Position numbers and translations under genes: made by a program. From Shewanella sp. KX20019 (GTDB lineage Bacteria; Pseudomonadota; Gammaproteobacteria; Enterobacterales; Shewanellaceae), in assembly GCF_016757755.1 (NCBI RefSeq), contig NZ_CP068437.1, positions 2,356,001 through 2,420,000 on the forward strand: DNA of 64,000 nt. The letters are read 5' to 3'. Numbering within the stretch: position 1 is the stretch's first letter; each line of letters begins with the position of its first letter. The notes below the pieces were generated by a model. It was not told where the DNA came from, did no database searches, and saw nothing but the letters and a program-made list of their open reading frames with translations. This document shows, piece after piece, positions 27,449-34,865 of the stretch.

Positions 27449-27475
27449 AAGGCAGCCTAATAGGCTGCCTTTTTG
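27449..27475 (+). terminator. Rho-independent terminator after tRNA-Ser
   Basis: Stem AAGGCAGCC / GGCTGCCTT with a 5-nt loop and T run, 8 bp after the CCA end. Confidence 0.85.
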
Positions 27476-27639
27476 CTTTCTAGCTAACGCGTTGTTATCA
27501 AAAGAAATATTCAATATTGTCTGCTTGGTACTTATATAAATTTATCTTTCTAATTTGAAGTTTATGGGCTAGATTAGACTGAATAAGATAGCTCGGATCT
27601 AGTTTGATTCAAGCCAGATTAATTTAAGGTAGGGCAGCT

Positions 27640-28284
27640 TTGATATCAGTATATTTGGTCGATGACCATGAGCTTGTACGCACCGGTATTCGACGGATTT
27701 TGGAAGACGAACGCGGAATTAAAGTTGTAGGTGAAGCGGGTGATGGAGAGACCGCTGTACAATGGTGTCGGAAAAACGAAGCAGATGTCATTTTAATGGA
27801 CATGAATATGCCAGGTATTGGAGGCTTAGAAGCCACACGTAAAATACTTAGGTTTCAAGCGCATGCCAAAATTATAGTACTAACGATACACACTGAAGAT
27901 CCTTTTCCCACCAAGGTAATGCAAGCAGGGGCTTCTGGTTATTTAACCAAGGGTGCGACCTCTCCAGAGGTGCTTCAGGCTATTAGACAAGTCGCACATG
28001 GACAGCGTTACTTATCACCTGAAATCGCGCAGCAAATGGCGCTCAGTCAATTTAATCAATCTGAAGATAACCCATTTAAAACGCTTTCTGAAAGAGAGCT
28101 GCAGATCATGTTAATGATCACCAATGGTGAAAAGGTCAGCGATATTTCTGAACAACTTAACTTGAGCCCTAAAACGGTTAACAGCTATCGCTATCGTTTG
28201 TTTGCAAAGTTAGGTATTGGTGGTGATGTTGAACTCACTCGATTAGCGATACGCTATAAGATGCTCGATACAGGCCAGTTCTAA
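27640..28284 (+). CDS. uvrY: Response regulator UvrY/GacA
   Basis: The output half of the BarA-UvrY (GacS-GacA) two-component system, which activates csrB-type small RNAs and so relieves CsrA repression. The 214-residue protein has a receiver domain with acidic pocket DD at 8-9, phosphorylated Asp54 in ILMDMNMPG and Lys104-region TKG, then a LuxR-type HTH (LSERELQIMLMI to NLSPKTVNSYRYR). The sequence is close to E. coli UvrY throughout. The start codon is TTG 27640; the TAAGGTAGGGCAG upstream holds the ribosome binding site. uvrC follows within 10 bp, the conserved uvrY-uvrC operon. Confidence 0.96.
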   Translation: MISVYLVDDHELVRTGIRRILEDERGIKVVGEAGDGETAVQWCRKNEADVILMDMNMPGIGGLEATRKILRFQAHAKIIVLTIHTEDPFPTKVMQAGASGYLTKGATSPEVLQAIRQVAHGQRYLSPEIAQQMALSQFNQSEDNPFKTLSERELQIMLMITNGEKVSDISEQLNLSPKTVNSYRYRLFAKLGIGGDVELTRLAIRYKMLDTGQF

Positions 28285-28293
28285 TAGAGTCAA

Positions 28294-30141
28294 TTGACAG
28301 ATAAAGAGCGTATGACAGAAGCGTTTAATTCCAATGAGTTTTTGAAAACTGTGACCTCATCACCCGGTGTTTACCGAATGTATGATGTTGCAGATATCGT
28401 TATCTATGTTGGTAAAGCCAAAGACCTAAAAAAACGGTTATCTTCCTATTTTCGTAAAAATGTAGCCAATGTAAAAACCCAAGCACTGGTCTCTAGAATA
28501 GCCAATATCGATGTCACTGTAACCCACAGTGAAACCGATGCTCTGATCCTAGAAAATGATTACATTAAGCAGTACATGCCTAAATACAATGTCCTGCTTA
28601 GAGATGACAAGTCCTATCCATATATCTTGTTAAGTAACCACAAGCATCCGAGACTCTCATATCATAGAGGCCCTAAAAGAGATAAAGGCCAATATTTTGG
28701 ACCTTATCCAAATGGCGGTGCTGTCCGTGAGAGTTTACACCTACTGCAAAAGATATTTCCCATTCGTCAATGTGATGACCTGTATTACAAAGCAAGGTCT
28801 CGTCCCTGTTTACAGTATCAAATTGGTCGTTGTAGCGCGCCGTGTGTAGACAAGGTATCGCTTAAAGACTACCAAGAGCAAGTGACATTAGCGGCCCTAT
28901 TTTTAAAGGGTAAAGACCAGCAGGTCACTAAAGCACTCGTTGGAAAAATGGAGCAAGCTGCTGGTGAGCTCCATTATGAGGATGCCGCACGTTACCGAGA
29001 TCAGATCACCGCGCTAAGGCGAGTAGCGGAGCAGCAAGAAGTCTCGCACTCTTCAGGTGATATGGATGTGATCGGTGTGCACTTTGCATCAGGAGTCGCT
29101 TGTTTTCATCTGTTATTTATTCGAGAAGGCAAAATATTCGGTAGCCGCAGTTATTACCCCAAAGTGCCTGTTGATACAGAGTTGTCTGAAGTACTGCGCG
29201 CTTTCATGTTTCAGTTTTACCTTAATTCGGACAGCCAACGTATTACGCCAAAAGAGATCCTGGTTAGTGACGCTTTTGATGAACAAGAACAGCTTGCTGG
29301 TGCCATCAAAGCAGCTCAGGAAAGAAAAGTGGAAATAAAATCCCAAGTTCGCGGGGAGAGAGCACGTTTTTTACGTTTAGCAGTAACCAATGCGACTAAT
29401 GCGGTCAACACCAGGCTTTCTCATAAGAATACCGTAGAACAACGCTTCTTATTACTGGAAGAGGCTATTGAAGTTAGCAATAAAATACAGAGAATGGAAT
29501 GTTTTGATATCAGCCATACCATGGGGGAAAGCACGGTAGCATCATGCGTTGTGTTTAATAGAGAAGGTCCGCACAAAGCCGATTATCGTCGTTACAATAT
29601 TAATGGTATCACCCCTGGTGATGATTATGCTGCAATGAAGCAAGCTATTAGTCGTCGTTTCGATAAAGTGGTCGCAGGTGCCAAGGTACCCGATATATTG
29701 TTTATTGATGGTGGCATAGGGCAGCTGCGCATCGCCCAAAAAATAGTGGATGAAAAGTTTGTTTCGTTAGATCATGCGCCGACATTGATAGGTATTGCCA
29801 AAGGTGAAGGTCGTAAGCCGGGTCTCGAAACATTGATCTATGGTGAGAATGAAGTGTCTTTTTCTTTACCTGCAGATTCAGGTGCTTTGCACTTGATCCA
29901 ACATATACGAGACGAATCTCACCGTTTTGCTATTACTGGACACCGTAATAAGCGTCAGAAAACCCGCAACACCTCTTCACTTGAATCTATCGAAGGAGTC
30001 GGACCTAAACGGCGTAAGGCACTATTGCAACATTTAGGTGGATTACAGGAAGTTAAGGGAGCGAGTGTAGCAGAATTGGTAAAAGTACCGGGTATCAGCT
30101 TAGAAATGGCACAAACAATACATGATGCATTGCGAGGGTAG
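28294..30141 (+). CDS. uvrC: Excinuclease ABC subunit C
   Basis: UvrC makes the two incisions flanking a DNA lesion in nucleotide excision repair after UvrA and UvrB have located it. The 615-residue protein begins with a GIY-YIG nuclease domain (PGVYRMYD and IVIYVGKAKDLKKRL), has the Cys cluster CLQYQIGRCSAPC, a UVR (UvrB-binding) motif in the ALVGKMEQAAGELHYEDAA region, the C-terminal RNase H-like nuclease (ECFDISHTMG, DILFIDGG, RDESHRFAITGHR), and a helix-hairpin-helix pair at the end. The frame opens at TTG 28294; ATG 28312, six codons in, is an alternative start with AAAGAG upstream. Confidence 0.96.
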   Translation: MTDKERMTEAFNSNEFLKTVTSSPGVYRMYDVADIVIYVGKAKDLKKRLSSYFRKNVANVKTQALVSRIANIDVTVTHSETDALILENDYIKQYMPKYNVLLRDDKSYPYILLSNHKHPRLSYHRGPKRDKGQYFGPYPNGGAVRESLHLLQKIFPIRQCDDLYYKARSRPCLQYQIGRCSAPCVDKVSLKDYQEQVTLAALFLKGKDQQVTKALVGKMEQAAGELHYEDAARYRDQITALRRVAEQQEVSHSSGDMDVIGVHFASGVACFHLLFIREGKIFGSRSYYPKVPVDTELSEVLRAFMFQFYLNSDSQRITPKEILVSDAFDEQEQLAGAIKAAQERKVEIKSQVRGERARFLRLAVTNATNAVNTRLSHKNTVEQRFLLLEEAIEVSNKIQRMECFDISHTMGESTVASCVVFNREGPHKADYRRYNINGITPGDDYAAMKQAISRRFDKVVAGAKVPDILFIDGGIGQLRIAQKIVDEKFVSLDHAPTLIGIAKGEGRKPGLETLIYGENEVSFSLPADSGALHLIQHIRDESHRFAITGHRNKRQKTRNTSSLESIEGVGPKRRKALLQHLGGLQEVKGASVAELVKVPGISLEMAQTIHDALRG

Positions 30142-30185
30142 TAAAATTAAGGCAAGATTGGCGCTGCTTTTGAATTTTAGGTTTT

Positions 30186-30737
30186 ATGATGCCGTTTAAC
30201 ATTCCTATTGCTTTAACACTGTTCAGGTTATTACTGTTACCTGTATTTATCGTTCTTTTTTACATGCCTGACAGCTGGGCTCTTTTTGCCGCTGCTTTTG
30301 TCTTCTGGTTAGCAGCGGTGACAGATGCACTCGACGGGTACGCAGCACGAAAATTAAAACAATCAACTCGATTTGGTGCTTTTCTTGACCCCGTAGCAGA
30401 CAAAATCATGGTGACGACTGCGTTGGTGTTGCTTGTTGCTCAATATGATAGTGTTTGGCTGACCTTACCGGCATTATTTATGATTGGCCGTGAGATCGTT
30501 ATTTCTGCCTTAAGAGAGTGGATGGCTGAAATCGGTAAACGAGGTGCAGTTGCTGTCTCTTGGATTGGTAAATATAAAACAGCTGCACAGATGACTGCCA
30601 TAACAGGATTAATTTGGCAGCCAAATGATTTTATTATATATAGTGCATTTGGTTTATTTTACGTTGCAGCTGTTCTGACTTTTTGGTCGATGATGAGCTA
30701 TATAATGGCTGCTTGGGGTGATTTAACCGCCGAGTAG
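30186..30737 (+). CDS. pgsA: CDP-diacylglycerol-glycerol-3-phosphate 3-phosphatidyltransferase
   Basis: PgsA makes phosphatidylglycerolphosphate, the committed step to phosphatidylglycerol and cardiolipin, in the inner membrane. 183 residues with several hydrophobic helices. The CDP-alcohol phosphotransferase signature is complete: Asp47, Asp50-Gly51, Ala54-Arg55, Gly64, Asp68 and Asp72. Two consecutive ATG codons at 30186 and 30189 are both possible starts. Conserved order uvrY-uvrC-pgsA, with a tRNA operon following as in E. coli. Confidence 0.95.
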   Translation: MMPFNIPIALTLFRLLLLPVFIVLFYMPDSWALFAAAFVFWLAAVTDALDGYAARKLKQSTRFGAFLDPVADKIMVTTALVLLVAQYDSVWLTLPALFMIGREIVISALREWMAEIGKRGAVAVSWIGKYKTAAQMTAITGLIWQPNDFIIYSAFGLFYVAAVLTFWSMMSYIMAAWGDLTAE

Positions 30738-30799
30738 CTCGTTAAAAAAACAATAAGATTAATTAGTGCGCAAGCAGTTATTTATCTATAAATATAGCG

Positions 30800-30827
30800 T
30801 TGACTCTCAGACATAAATCGGTAGAAT
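30800..30827 (+). promoter_or_regulatory. Promoter of the tRNA Gly-Cys-Leu operon
   Basis: TTGACT at 30800-30805, a 16-bp spacer and TAGAAT at 30822-30827, followed by a GCC start-proximal region of the kind found in stable-RNA promoters under stringent control. Transcription would begin about 55 bp before tRNA-Gly. Confidence 0.7.
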
Positions 30828-30889
30828 GCCATTCCGTAGTCAAGGGGAAGCGAACTAAGCAAGAACTTGATTACAGATTAAATTGAAAT

Positions 30890-30965
30890 GCGACATTAGC
30901 TCAGTTGGTAGAGCGATACCTTGCCAAGGTATAGGTCATCGGTTCGAACCCGATATGTCGCTCCA
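30890..30965 (+). tRNA. tRNA-Gly (GCC)
   Basis: 76 nt with encoded CCA. Acceptor GCGACAT pairs with ATGTCGC; the anticodon loop TTGCCAA shows GCC; the T arm is CGGTTCGAACCCG. First gene of a three-tRNA operon equivalent to glyW-cysT-leuZ of E. coli. Confidence 0.97.
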
Positions 30966-30975
30966 ATTTAATAGT

Positions 30976-31049
30976 GGCGCGATGGCAGAATGGCTATGCT
31001 GCGGATTGCAAATCCGTCGATCTCGGTTCGACTCCGGGTCGCGCCTCCA
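30976..31049 (+). tRNA. tRNA-Cys (GCA)
   Basis: 74 nt with encoded CCA. Acceptor GGCGCGA pairs with TCGCGCC; the loop TTGCAAA shows anticodon GCA. It lies 10 bp after tRNA-Gly in the same operon. Confidence 0.97.
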
Positions 31050-31131
31050 CAAATTAAGAGTTTGATGAGTGGTTAAGTAATTAACGACAGTGTTTCTACC
31101 GATAACACGTATCATCAAAGTCAACGAGTTT

Positions 31132-31217
31132 GCCCGAGTGGTGGAATCGGTAGACACAAGGGATTTAAAATCCCTCGCTTAATAGGCGTGCCGGTTCAAG
31201 TCCGGCCTCGGGTACCA
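31132..31217 (+). tRNA. tRNA-Leu (TAA)
   Basis: 86 nt with encoded CCA. Acceptor GCCCGAG pairs with CTCGGGT (one G-T); the loop TTTAAAA shows anticodon TAA; a long variable arm marks a class II tRNA. Its 3' half is the source of the tandem 139-bp repeats that follow at once. Confidence 0.97.
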
Positions 31218-31912
31218 TCATTCAAGCCTCGACATTAGTCGGGGCTTTTTTGTATCCAGTAATTATTGAACTCGGTTAAGTCCATGCTATTGGAATTTGA
31301 AATCCTCGCTACTCTTAACAAGGCACGTGCTGGTTCAAGTCCGGCCTCGGGTACCATCATTCAAGCCTCGACACTAGTCGGGGCTTTTTTGTATCCAGTA
31401 ATTATTGAACTCGGTTAAGTCCATGCTATTGGAATTTAAAATCCTCGCTACTCTTAACAAGGCACGTGCTGGTTCAAGTCCGGCCTCGGGTACCATCATT
31501 CAAGCCTCGACACTAGTCGGGGCTTTTTTGTATCCAGTAATTATTGAACTCGGTTAAGTCCACGCTATTGGAATTTAAAATCCTCGCTACTTTTAACAAG
31601 GCACGCGCTGGTTCAAGTCCGGCCTCGGGTACCATCATTCAAGCCTCGACACTAGTCGGGGCTTTTTTGTATCCAGTAATTATTGAACTCGGTTAAGTCC
31701 ATGCTATTGGAATTTAAAATCCTCGCTACTTTTAACAAGGCACGTGCTGGTTCAAGTCCGGCCTCGGGTACCATCATTCAAGCCTCGACACTAGTCGGGG
31801 CTTTTTTGTATCCAGTAATTATTGAACTCGGTTAAGTCCATGCTATTGGAATTTAAAATCCTCGCTACTCTTAACAGGGCACGTGCAGGTTCAAGTCCGG
31901 CCTCGGGTACCA
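31218..31912 (+). repeat. Five tandem 139-bp repeats carrying the tRNA-Leu 3' half and a terminator
   Basis: The units end at 31356, 31495, 31634, 31773 and 31912, an exact 139-bp period counted from the CCA end of tRNA-Leu at 31217. Each unit has, in order, a terminator hairpin (GCCTCGAC / GTCGGGGC and six T), a spacer, an anticodon-arm copy (GGAATTTAAAATCC), a diverged variable-arm part, and the T arm, acceptor 3' strand and CCA nearly unchanged. The 5' half of the tRNA is replaced by unrelated sequence, so the acceptor stem cannot form. The copies differ at few positions, pointing to recent amplification or gene conversion. The arrangement is like the repeats behind E. coli tyrT (rtT RNA). 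Confidence 0.95.
31225..31251 (+). terminator. First of five identical-type terminators behind tRNA-Leu
   Basis: Stem AGCCTCGAC / GTCGGGGCT (one T-G pair) with an ATTA loop and T run. The same hairpin recurs in every 139-bp unit. Most transcripts of the tRNA operon should stop here, with readthrough entering the repeat array. Confidence 0.85.
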
Positions 31913-31940
31913 TATAATTCTCTTCGGAGCTTTGCGAGAA

Positions 31941-31967
31941 AGCCCCAACGAAATTTGGGGCTTTTTT
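31941..31967 (+). terminator. Distinct terminator closing the tRNA-Leu repeat array
   Basis: Stem AGCCCCAA / TTGGGGCT with a 6-nt loop and six T. Its sequence differs from the hairpin within the repeats, so it is probably the original downstream terminator. Confidence 0.8.
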
Positions 31968-31985
31968 GTATTTAAAACTTAAACT

Positions 31986-32021
31986 GAAATCCCTCGCACT
32001 TTCAAGACCAGTCTGGGTACC
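31986..32021 (+). repeat. Degenerate tRNA-Leu 3' fragment
   Basis: GAAATCCCTCGC followed by TTCAAGACCAGTCTGGGTACC resembles the anticodon-arm/variable part and the T-arm/acceptor of the upstream tRNA-Leu with a deletion between. It looks like an older, decayed copy outside the regular array. Confidence 0.5.
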
Positions 32022-32133
32022 CTGTAATCCTGTGCTAGGCTTTCTAGTGGCTGAACTTGCCAATAGGTCATTTGAGCTGCACTCGTTTTATCTTTCATCG
32101 TAATCAATGCTTTAGCTGTTACTTAAATACTTT

Positions 32134-32205
32134 GCAAAAGCAAAAGCAAAAGCAAAAGCAAAAGCAAAAGCAAAAGCAAAAGCAAAAGCAAAAGCAAAAG
32201 CAAAA
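32134..32205. repeat. Microsatellite, 12 x GCAAAA
   Basis: Twelve perfect head-to-tail GCAAAA hexamers (72 bp) in the upstream region of the L,D-transpeptidase gene, 110 bp before its ATG. Perfect tracts of this length are prone to slippage and can alter promoter geometry. Confidence 0.98.
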
Positions 32206-32315
32206 AGTTGATCTATTTTTGAGCTAGATACAGTTCATTTTTATTCTTAAAGCGGTCATATACAAAACATGATTATTTGCCATACTTAGTTTGTTGTGAT
32301 GAGTAGGGTGTGTAT

Positions 32316-33719
32316 ATGCAGTTTGCTAGTGTTTTATTCTGTTTTATTCTTGCTATTGTGAGTTTCTCTGCGGAAGGGAATGAGCGAAACATTAGTGCTC
32401 AACGTATGCTATCTCAGCAATTGGCGCTAATGTTCGTGGTAGAGCCTGATCCTAAGTATGAGCTTGCTAAGCAACGCTTATCTCAGTTCCTTGCTTCTAG
32501 TGATGAAATTGCCAGTATAGAGCATGAGATTGTTGGGTTTTGGGCCCGCAGGCACATCTCTGTCCGCAACCCTGACTATAAGTCAGTTAAAGACCCATAC
32601 GTAAGAGCGATGGCAATAGAGCCTAGCTTACCAAGTTACCTACAACTACAGAATCGTTTACGACATCTACAATGGCTCTCGTTGAAAGACCCATGGACTC
32701 CTATTGAGATAGAAGGTCTTCTAAGGCCTAATAGGGATCATTCGGCTATAGCAGAGATCGCTATGCGGTTATGGTTACTCGGAGATGCTGCGCCTCCACT
32801 CGTGATACCTGAAACGCCAAATAACTATAATGATGCGCTGGTGAAGTCAGTAAAAAGATTCCAGATGAGGCATGGTCTAAATCCTGATGGGATCATTGGA
32901 CCAGAAACATTGAAATGGTTAAACGTACTTCCCAGTGAAAGAGTTTCAATACTGGCCATTAACTTTATTTTGAGAGCCGAGTTTATGGCACAGCAAGCGC
33001 GAAGCTTTCTTGTAATTAACATTCCAGCGTTTGAAATGGAGTTATTTAATAATGGCAGAGTTGAGTTGGCGTCAAGAGTGATAGTCGGCAAGCCTTATCG
33101 TCAAACCCCATTACTCAGTGGCTCAATCTCAAACGTAGTGATTAACCCTAGCTGGAGAGTGCCTAAAAAGATTTTATACAATGACCTATTACCACAGGTT
33201 AGGAAAGACGGGAACTATATTGAAAAGCGGGCGTTTGATGTTTTTGATCGCAACGGAAATCAAGTCGTTAAATCTGCAGAACAGTGGCGTGATTTAGCGA
33301 CGGGTCCATTCCCATTTCGGTTCGTTCAACGGCCTGGAGTCAATAATACCTTAGGTAGGTATAAATTCTACTTCCCAAATGACCATAGTATCTTTTTACA
33401 CGATACTGAAGACCAAAAATTATTTCAGCGTAGCAATAGGGCACTTTCATCGGGTTGCATACGAGTGGAAAATGTTGAGGGATTGGCTAATTGGATCGCA
33501 GCAAACTTAGTTAAAGATAAGCAGACATGGGTTGACAGGCATGTAGATACTCAAAAAACCCAGTGGTTTGCTCTTAATGCGACACTCGATGTCCATCTAG
33601 TGTATTGGACTGCATGGATTGATAAAAATAACCTCGCTCAATTTAGAAATGATATCTACCAGAAACAACTGCTGACAGCGGTTTCAACTTCTACAAAAGA
33701 CCAAATCAACGACTTATAG
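32316..33719 (+). CDS. L,D-transpeptidase, YcbB/LdtD type
   Basis: Periplasmic enzyme that joins peptidoglycan stem peptides by 3-3 links, or attaches other acceptors, using a catalytic Cys. 467 residues from ATG 32316 with AGGGT upstream; a GTG at 32310 is a weaker alternative. Signal peptide MQFASVLFCFILAIVSFSA. A peptidoglycan-binding helix pair lies near 170-200 (VKRFQMRHGLNPDGIIGPETL), then the YkuD domain with SIFLHDT and the catalytic SSGCIRVEN at about 381-389. It is shorter than E. coli LdtD (about 615). A YcbK homologue follows, as in E. coli. Confidence 0.92.
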   Translation: MQFASVLFCFILAIVSFSAEGNERNISAQRMLSQQLALMFVVEPDPKYELAKQRLSQFLASSDEIASIEHEIVGFWARRHISVRNPDYKSVKDPYVRAMAIEPSLPSYLQLQNRLRHLQWLSLKDPWTPIEIEGLLRPNRDHSAIAEIAMRLWLLGDAAPPLVIPETPNNYNDALVKSVKRFQMRHGLNPDGIIGPETLKWLNVLPSERVSILAINFILRAEFMAQQARSFLVINIPAFEMELFNNGRVELASRVIVGKPYRQTPLLSGSISNVVINPSWRVPKKILYNDLLPQVRKDGNYIEKRAFDVFDRNGNQVVKSAEQWRDLATGPFPFRFVQRPGVNNTLGRYKFYFPNDHSIFLHDTEDQKLFQRSNRALSSGCIRVENVEGLANWIAANLVKDKQTWVDRHVDTQKTQWFALNATLDVHLVYWTAWIDKNNLAQFRNDIYQKQLLTAVSTSTKDQINDL

Positions 33720-33815
33720 TATATATAGCGATATTTTATACTGATTATTTGCATTCCAAAAATAAACAGGTTAATTTGCCTGCCAGTTGTAGGAAAAGTA
33801 GTCAATGGTGAAAGT

Positions 33816-34364
33816 GTGACCGTAGTATGTTCTGCTCGTAGACAGTTATTATTAGGCCTTGGTGGTGTTGCAATGTTTTCAATGCTTCCGACAAAGGCAC
33901 AGGCAAGCCGTTCAACCAAAGGGGTTCGTAGCTTAGGCTTTTATAACCGCCATACTGGTGAGCGAGAGCAGGGAAGCTACTGGATTGACGGTGATTATCA
34001 GAGTGATATTTTGACAGATTTTAGTCAAGTTTTAAGAGATCATCGTCAAAATGAATCTGCCCCCATGGATAAACGGTTATTTGACTTTGCATATAAATTA
34101 AAAACTTCTCTGAGTTTTGATGATGAGTTTCATATTATATCGGGCTACCGTTCGCCAAAAACGAACGAAATGTTAGCTAAAAGAAGTAATGGTGTCGCAA
34201 AGAAAAGCTACCATATGAAGGGTATGGCATTAGATATAGCCGTCCCTGGTGTCGATCTCGCTGATGTAAGAAGTGCCGCGATTGAACTAAAGTTAGGTGG
34301 GGTTGGTTACTACCCTAATTCCGGATTCGTGCATATCGACACGGGACCTATAAGAACTTGGTAA
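33816..34364 (+). CDS. mepK: YcbK/MepK family peptidoglycan hydrolase (DUF882), predicted Tat substrate
   Basis: 182 residues. The N-terminus SARRQLLLGLGGVAMF carries a twin-arginine signal, as in E. coli YcbK. The mature domain has the M15-like zinc peptidase motifs of the family: SGYRSPKTN, SYHMKGMALDIAV (His and Asp ligands) and FVHIDTGPIRTW (second His). E. coli MepK cuts 3-3 crosslinks, which fits its place directly behind the L,D-transpeptidase that makes them. The start is GTG 33816; no ATG is available in frame upstream. No strong ribosome binding site. Confidence 0.9.
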   Translation: MTVVCSARRQLLLGLGGVAMFSMLPTKAQASRSTKGVRSLGFYNRHTGEREQGSYWIDGDYQSDILTDFSQVLRDHRQNESAPMDKRLFDFAYKLKTSLSFDDEFHIISGYRSPKTNEMLAKRSNGVAKKSYHMKGMALDIAVPGVDLADVRSAAIELKLGGVGYYPNSGFVHIDTGPIRTW

Positions 34365-34516
34365 CAGTGGTAGCTATTAGCAATGGGTGAACTCGAAGAT
34401 TCTTTTGTTTAGTTTACAATTGTATGTTAGTATCCGCCCGCTTTTAGCCAGTAGAGGTTGGTCGAAAATCTCCACTGTAATTATTGTTATCTTATTTATA
34501 TTAAGTGAGTTTTATT

Positions 34517-34804
34517 ATGTCTTATACAATCGCTGCACAAATCCGCACTGAAATAGGGAAAGGTTCGAGCCGCCGCCTACGTCATGCTAACAAAGTTCCT
34601 GCTGTTATCTATGGTCCAGGTAAAGAAGCTATCTCTATCGTTTTTGATCATAAAGATATCATCAACATCCAAGCGAACGATGATTTCTACAATACAGACC
34701 TAACTATCGCTTTAGATGGTAAAGATGTATTAGTACGTGTTCAAGACATGCAACGTCATGCGTACAAGACTTTAGTTGAACATATTGACTTTAAATTTGC
34801 TTAA
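34517..34804 (+). CDS. rplY: 50S ribosomal protein L25
   Basis: Binds 5S rRNA in the central protuberance of the large subunit. The product is 95 residues, the short single-domain form found in E. coli. ATG 34517 gives the conserved MSYTIAAQIRTEIGKGSSRRLR; the in-frame GTG at 34505 lies within the AGTGAG ribosome binding site region. The motif KVPAVIYGPGKE and the C-terminal VEHIDFKFA are typical. E. coli L25 can repress its own mRNA; a leader element is possible here but not demonstrated. Single-gene unit with a strong terminator. Confidence 0.96.
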   Translation: MSYTIAAQIRTEIGKGSSRRLRHANKVPAVIYGPGKEAISIVFDHKDIINIQANDDFYNTDLTIALDGKDVLVRVQDMQRHAYKTLVEHIDFKFA

Positions 34805-34820
34805 GTTTTAAGTGAATTGA

Positions 34821-34847
34821 AAAAGCGCCTAATTAGGCGCTTTTTTT
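34821..34847. terminator. Bidirectional terminator between rplY and spoVR
   Basis: Perfect stem AAAAGCGCCT / AGGCGCTTTT with an AATT loop and T run; serves rplY and the convergent spoVR operon. Confidence 0.9.
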
Positions 34848-34865
34848 GTGGGAGAAAAACGTGAT

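Noticed and set aside
30936..31157. Minus-strand 73-codon frame and plus-strand 60-codon frame (30883-31065)
   Set aside because: Both lie over tRNA-Gly, tRNA-Cys and tRNA-Leu and have no ribosome binding site.
31218..31912. Possible CRISPR array
   Set aside because: Units are 139 bp with no short-repeat/unique-spacer pattern and no cas genes; the repeated sequence is tRNA-Leu.
31356..31912. Five additional tRNA-Leu genes
   Set aside because: The 5' halves do not pair with the acceptor 3' strand and the D arm is missing, so they are remnants, not genes.
31791..32063. Minus-strand frame of 90 codons containing a VPEAGLEPAR-type peptide
   Set aside because: It is the reverse complement of a tRNA-Leu remnant and its repeat; such peptides are a frequent false annotation over tRNA genes.
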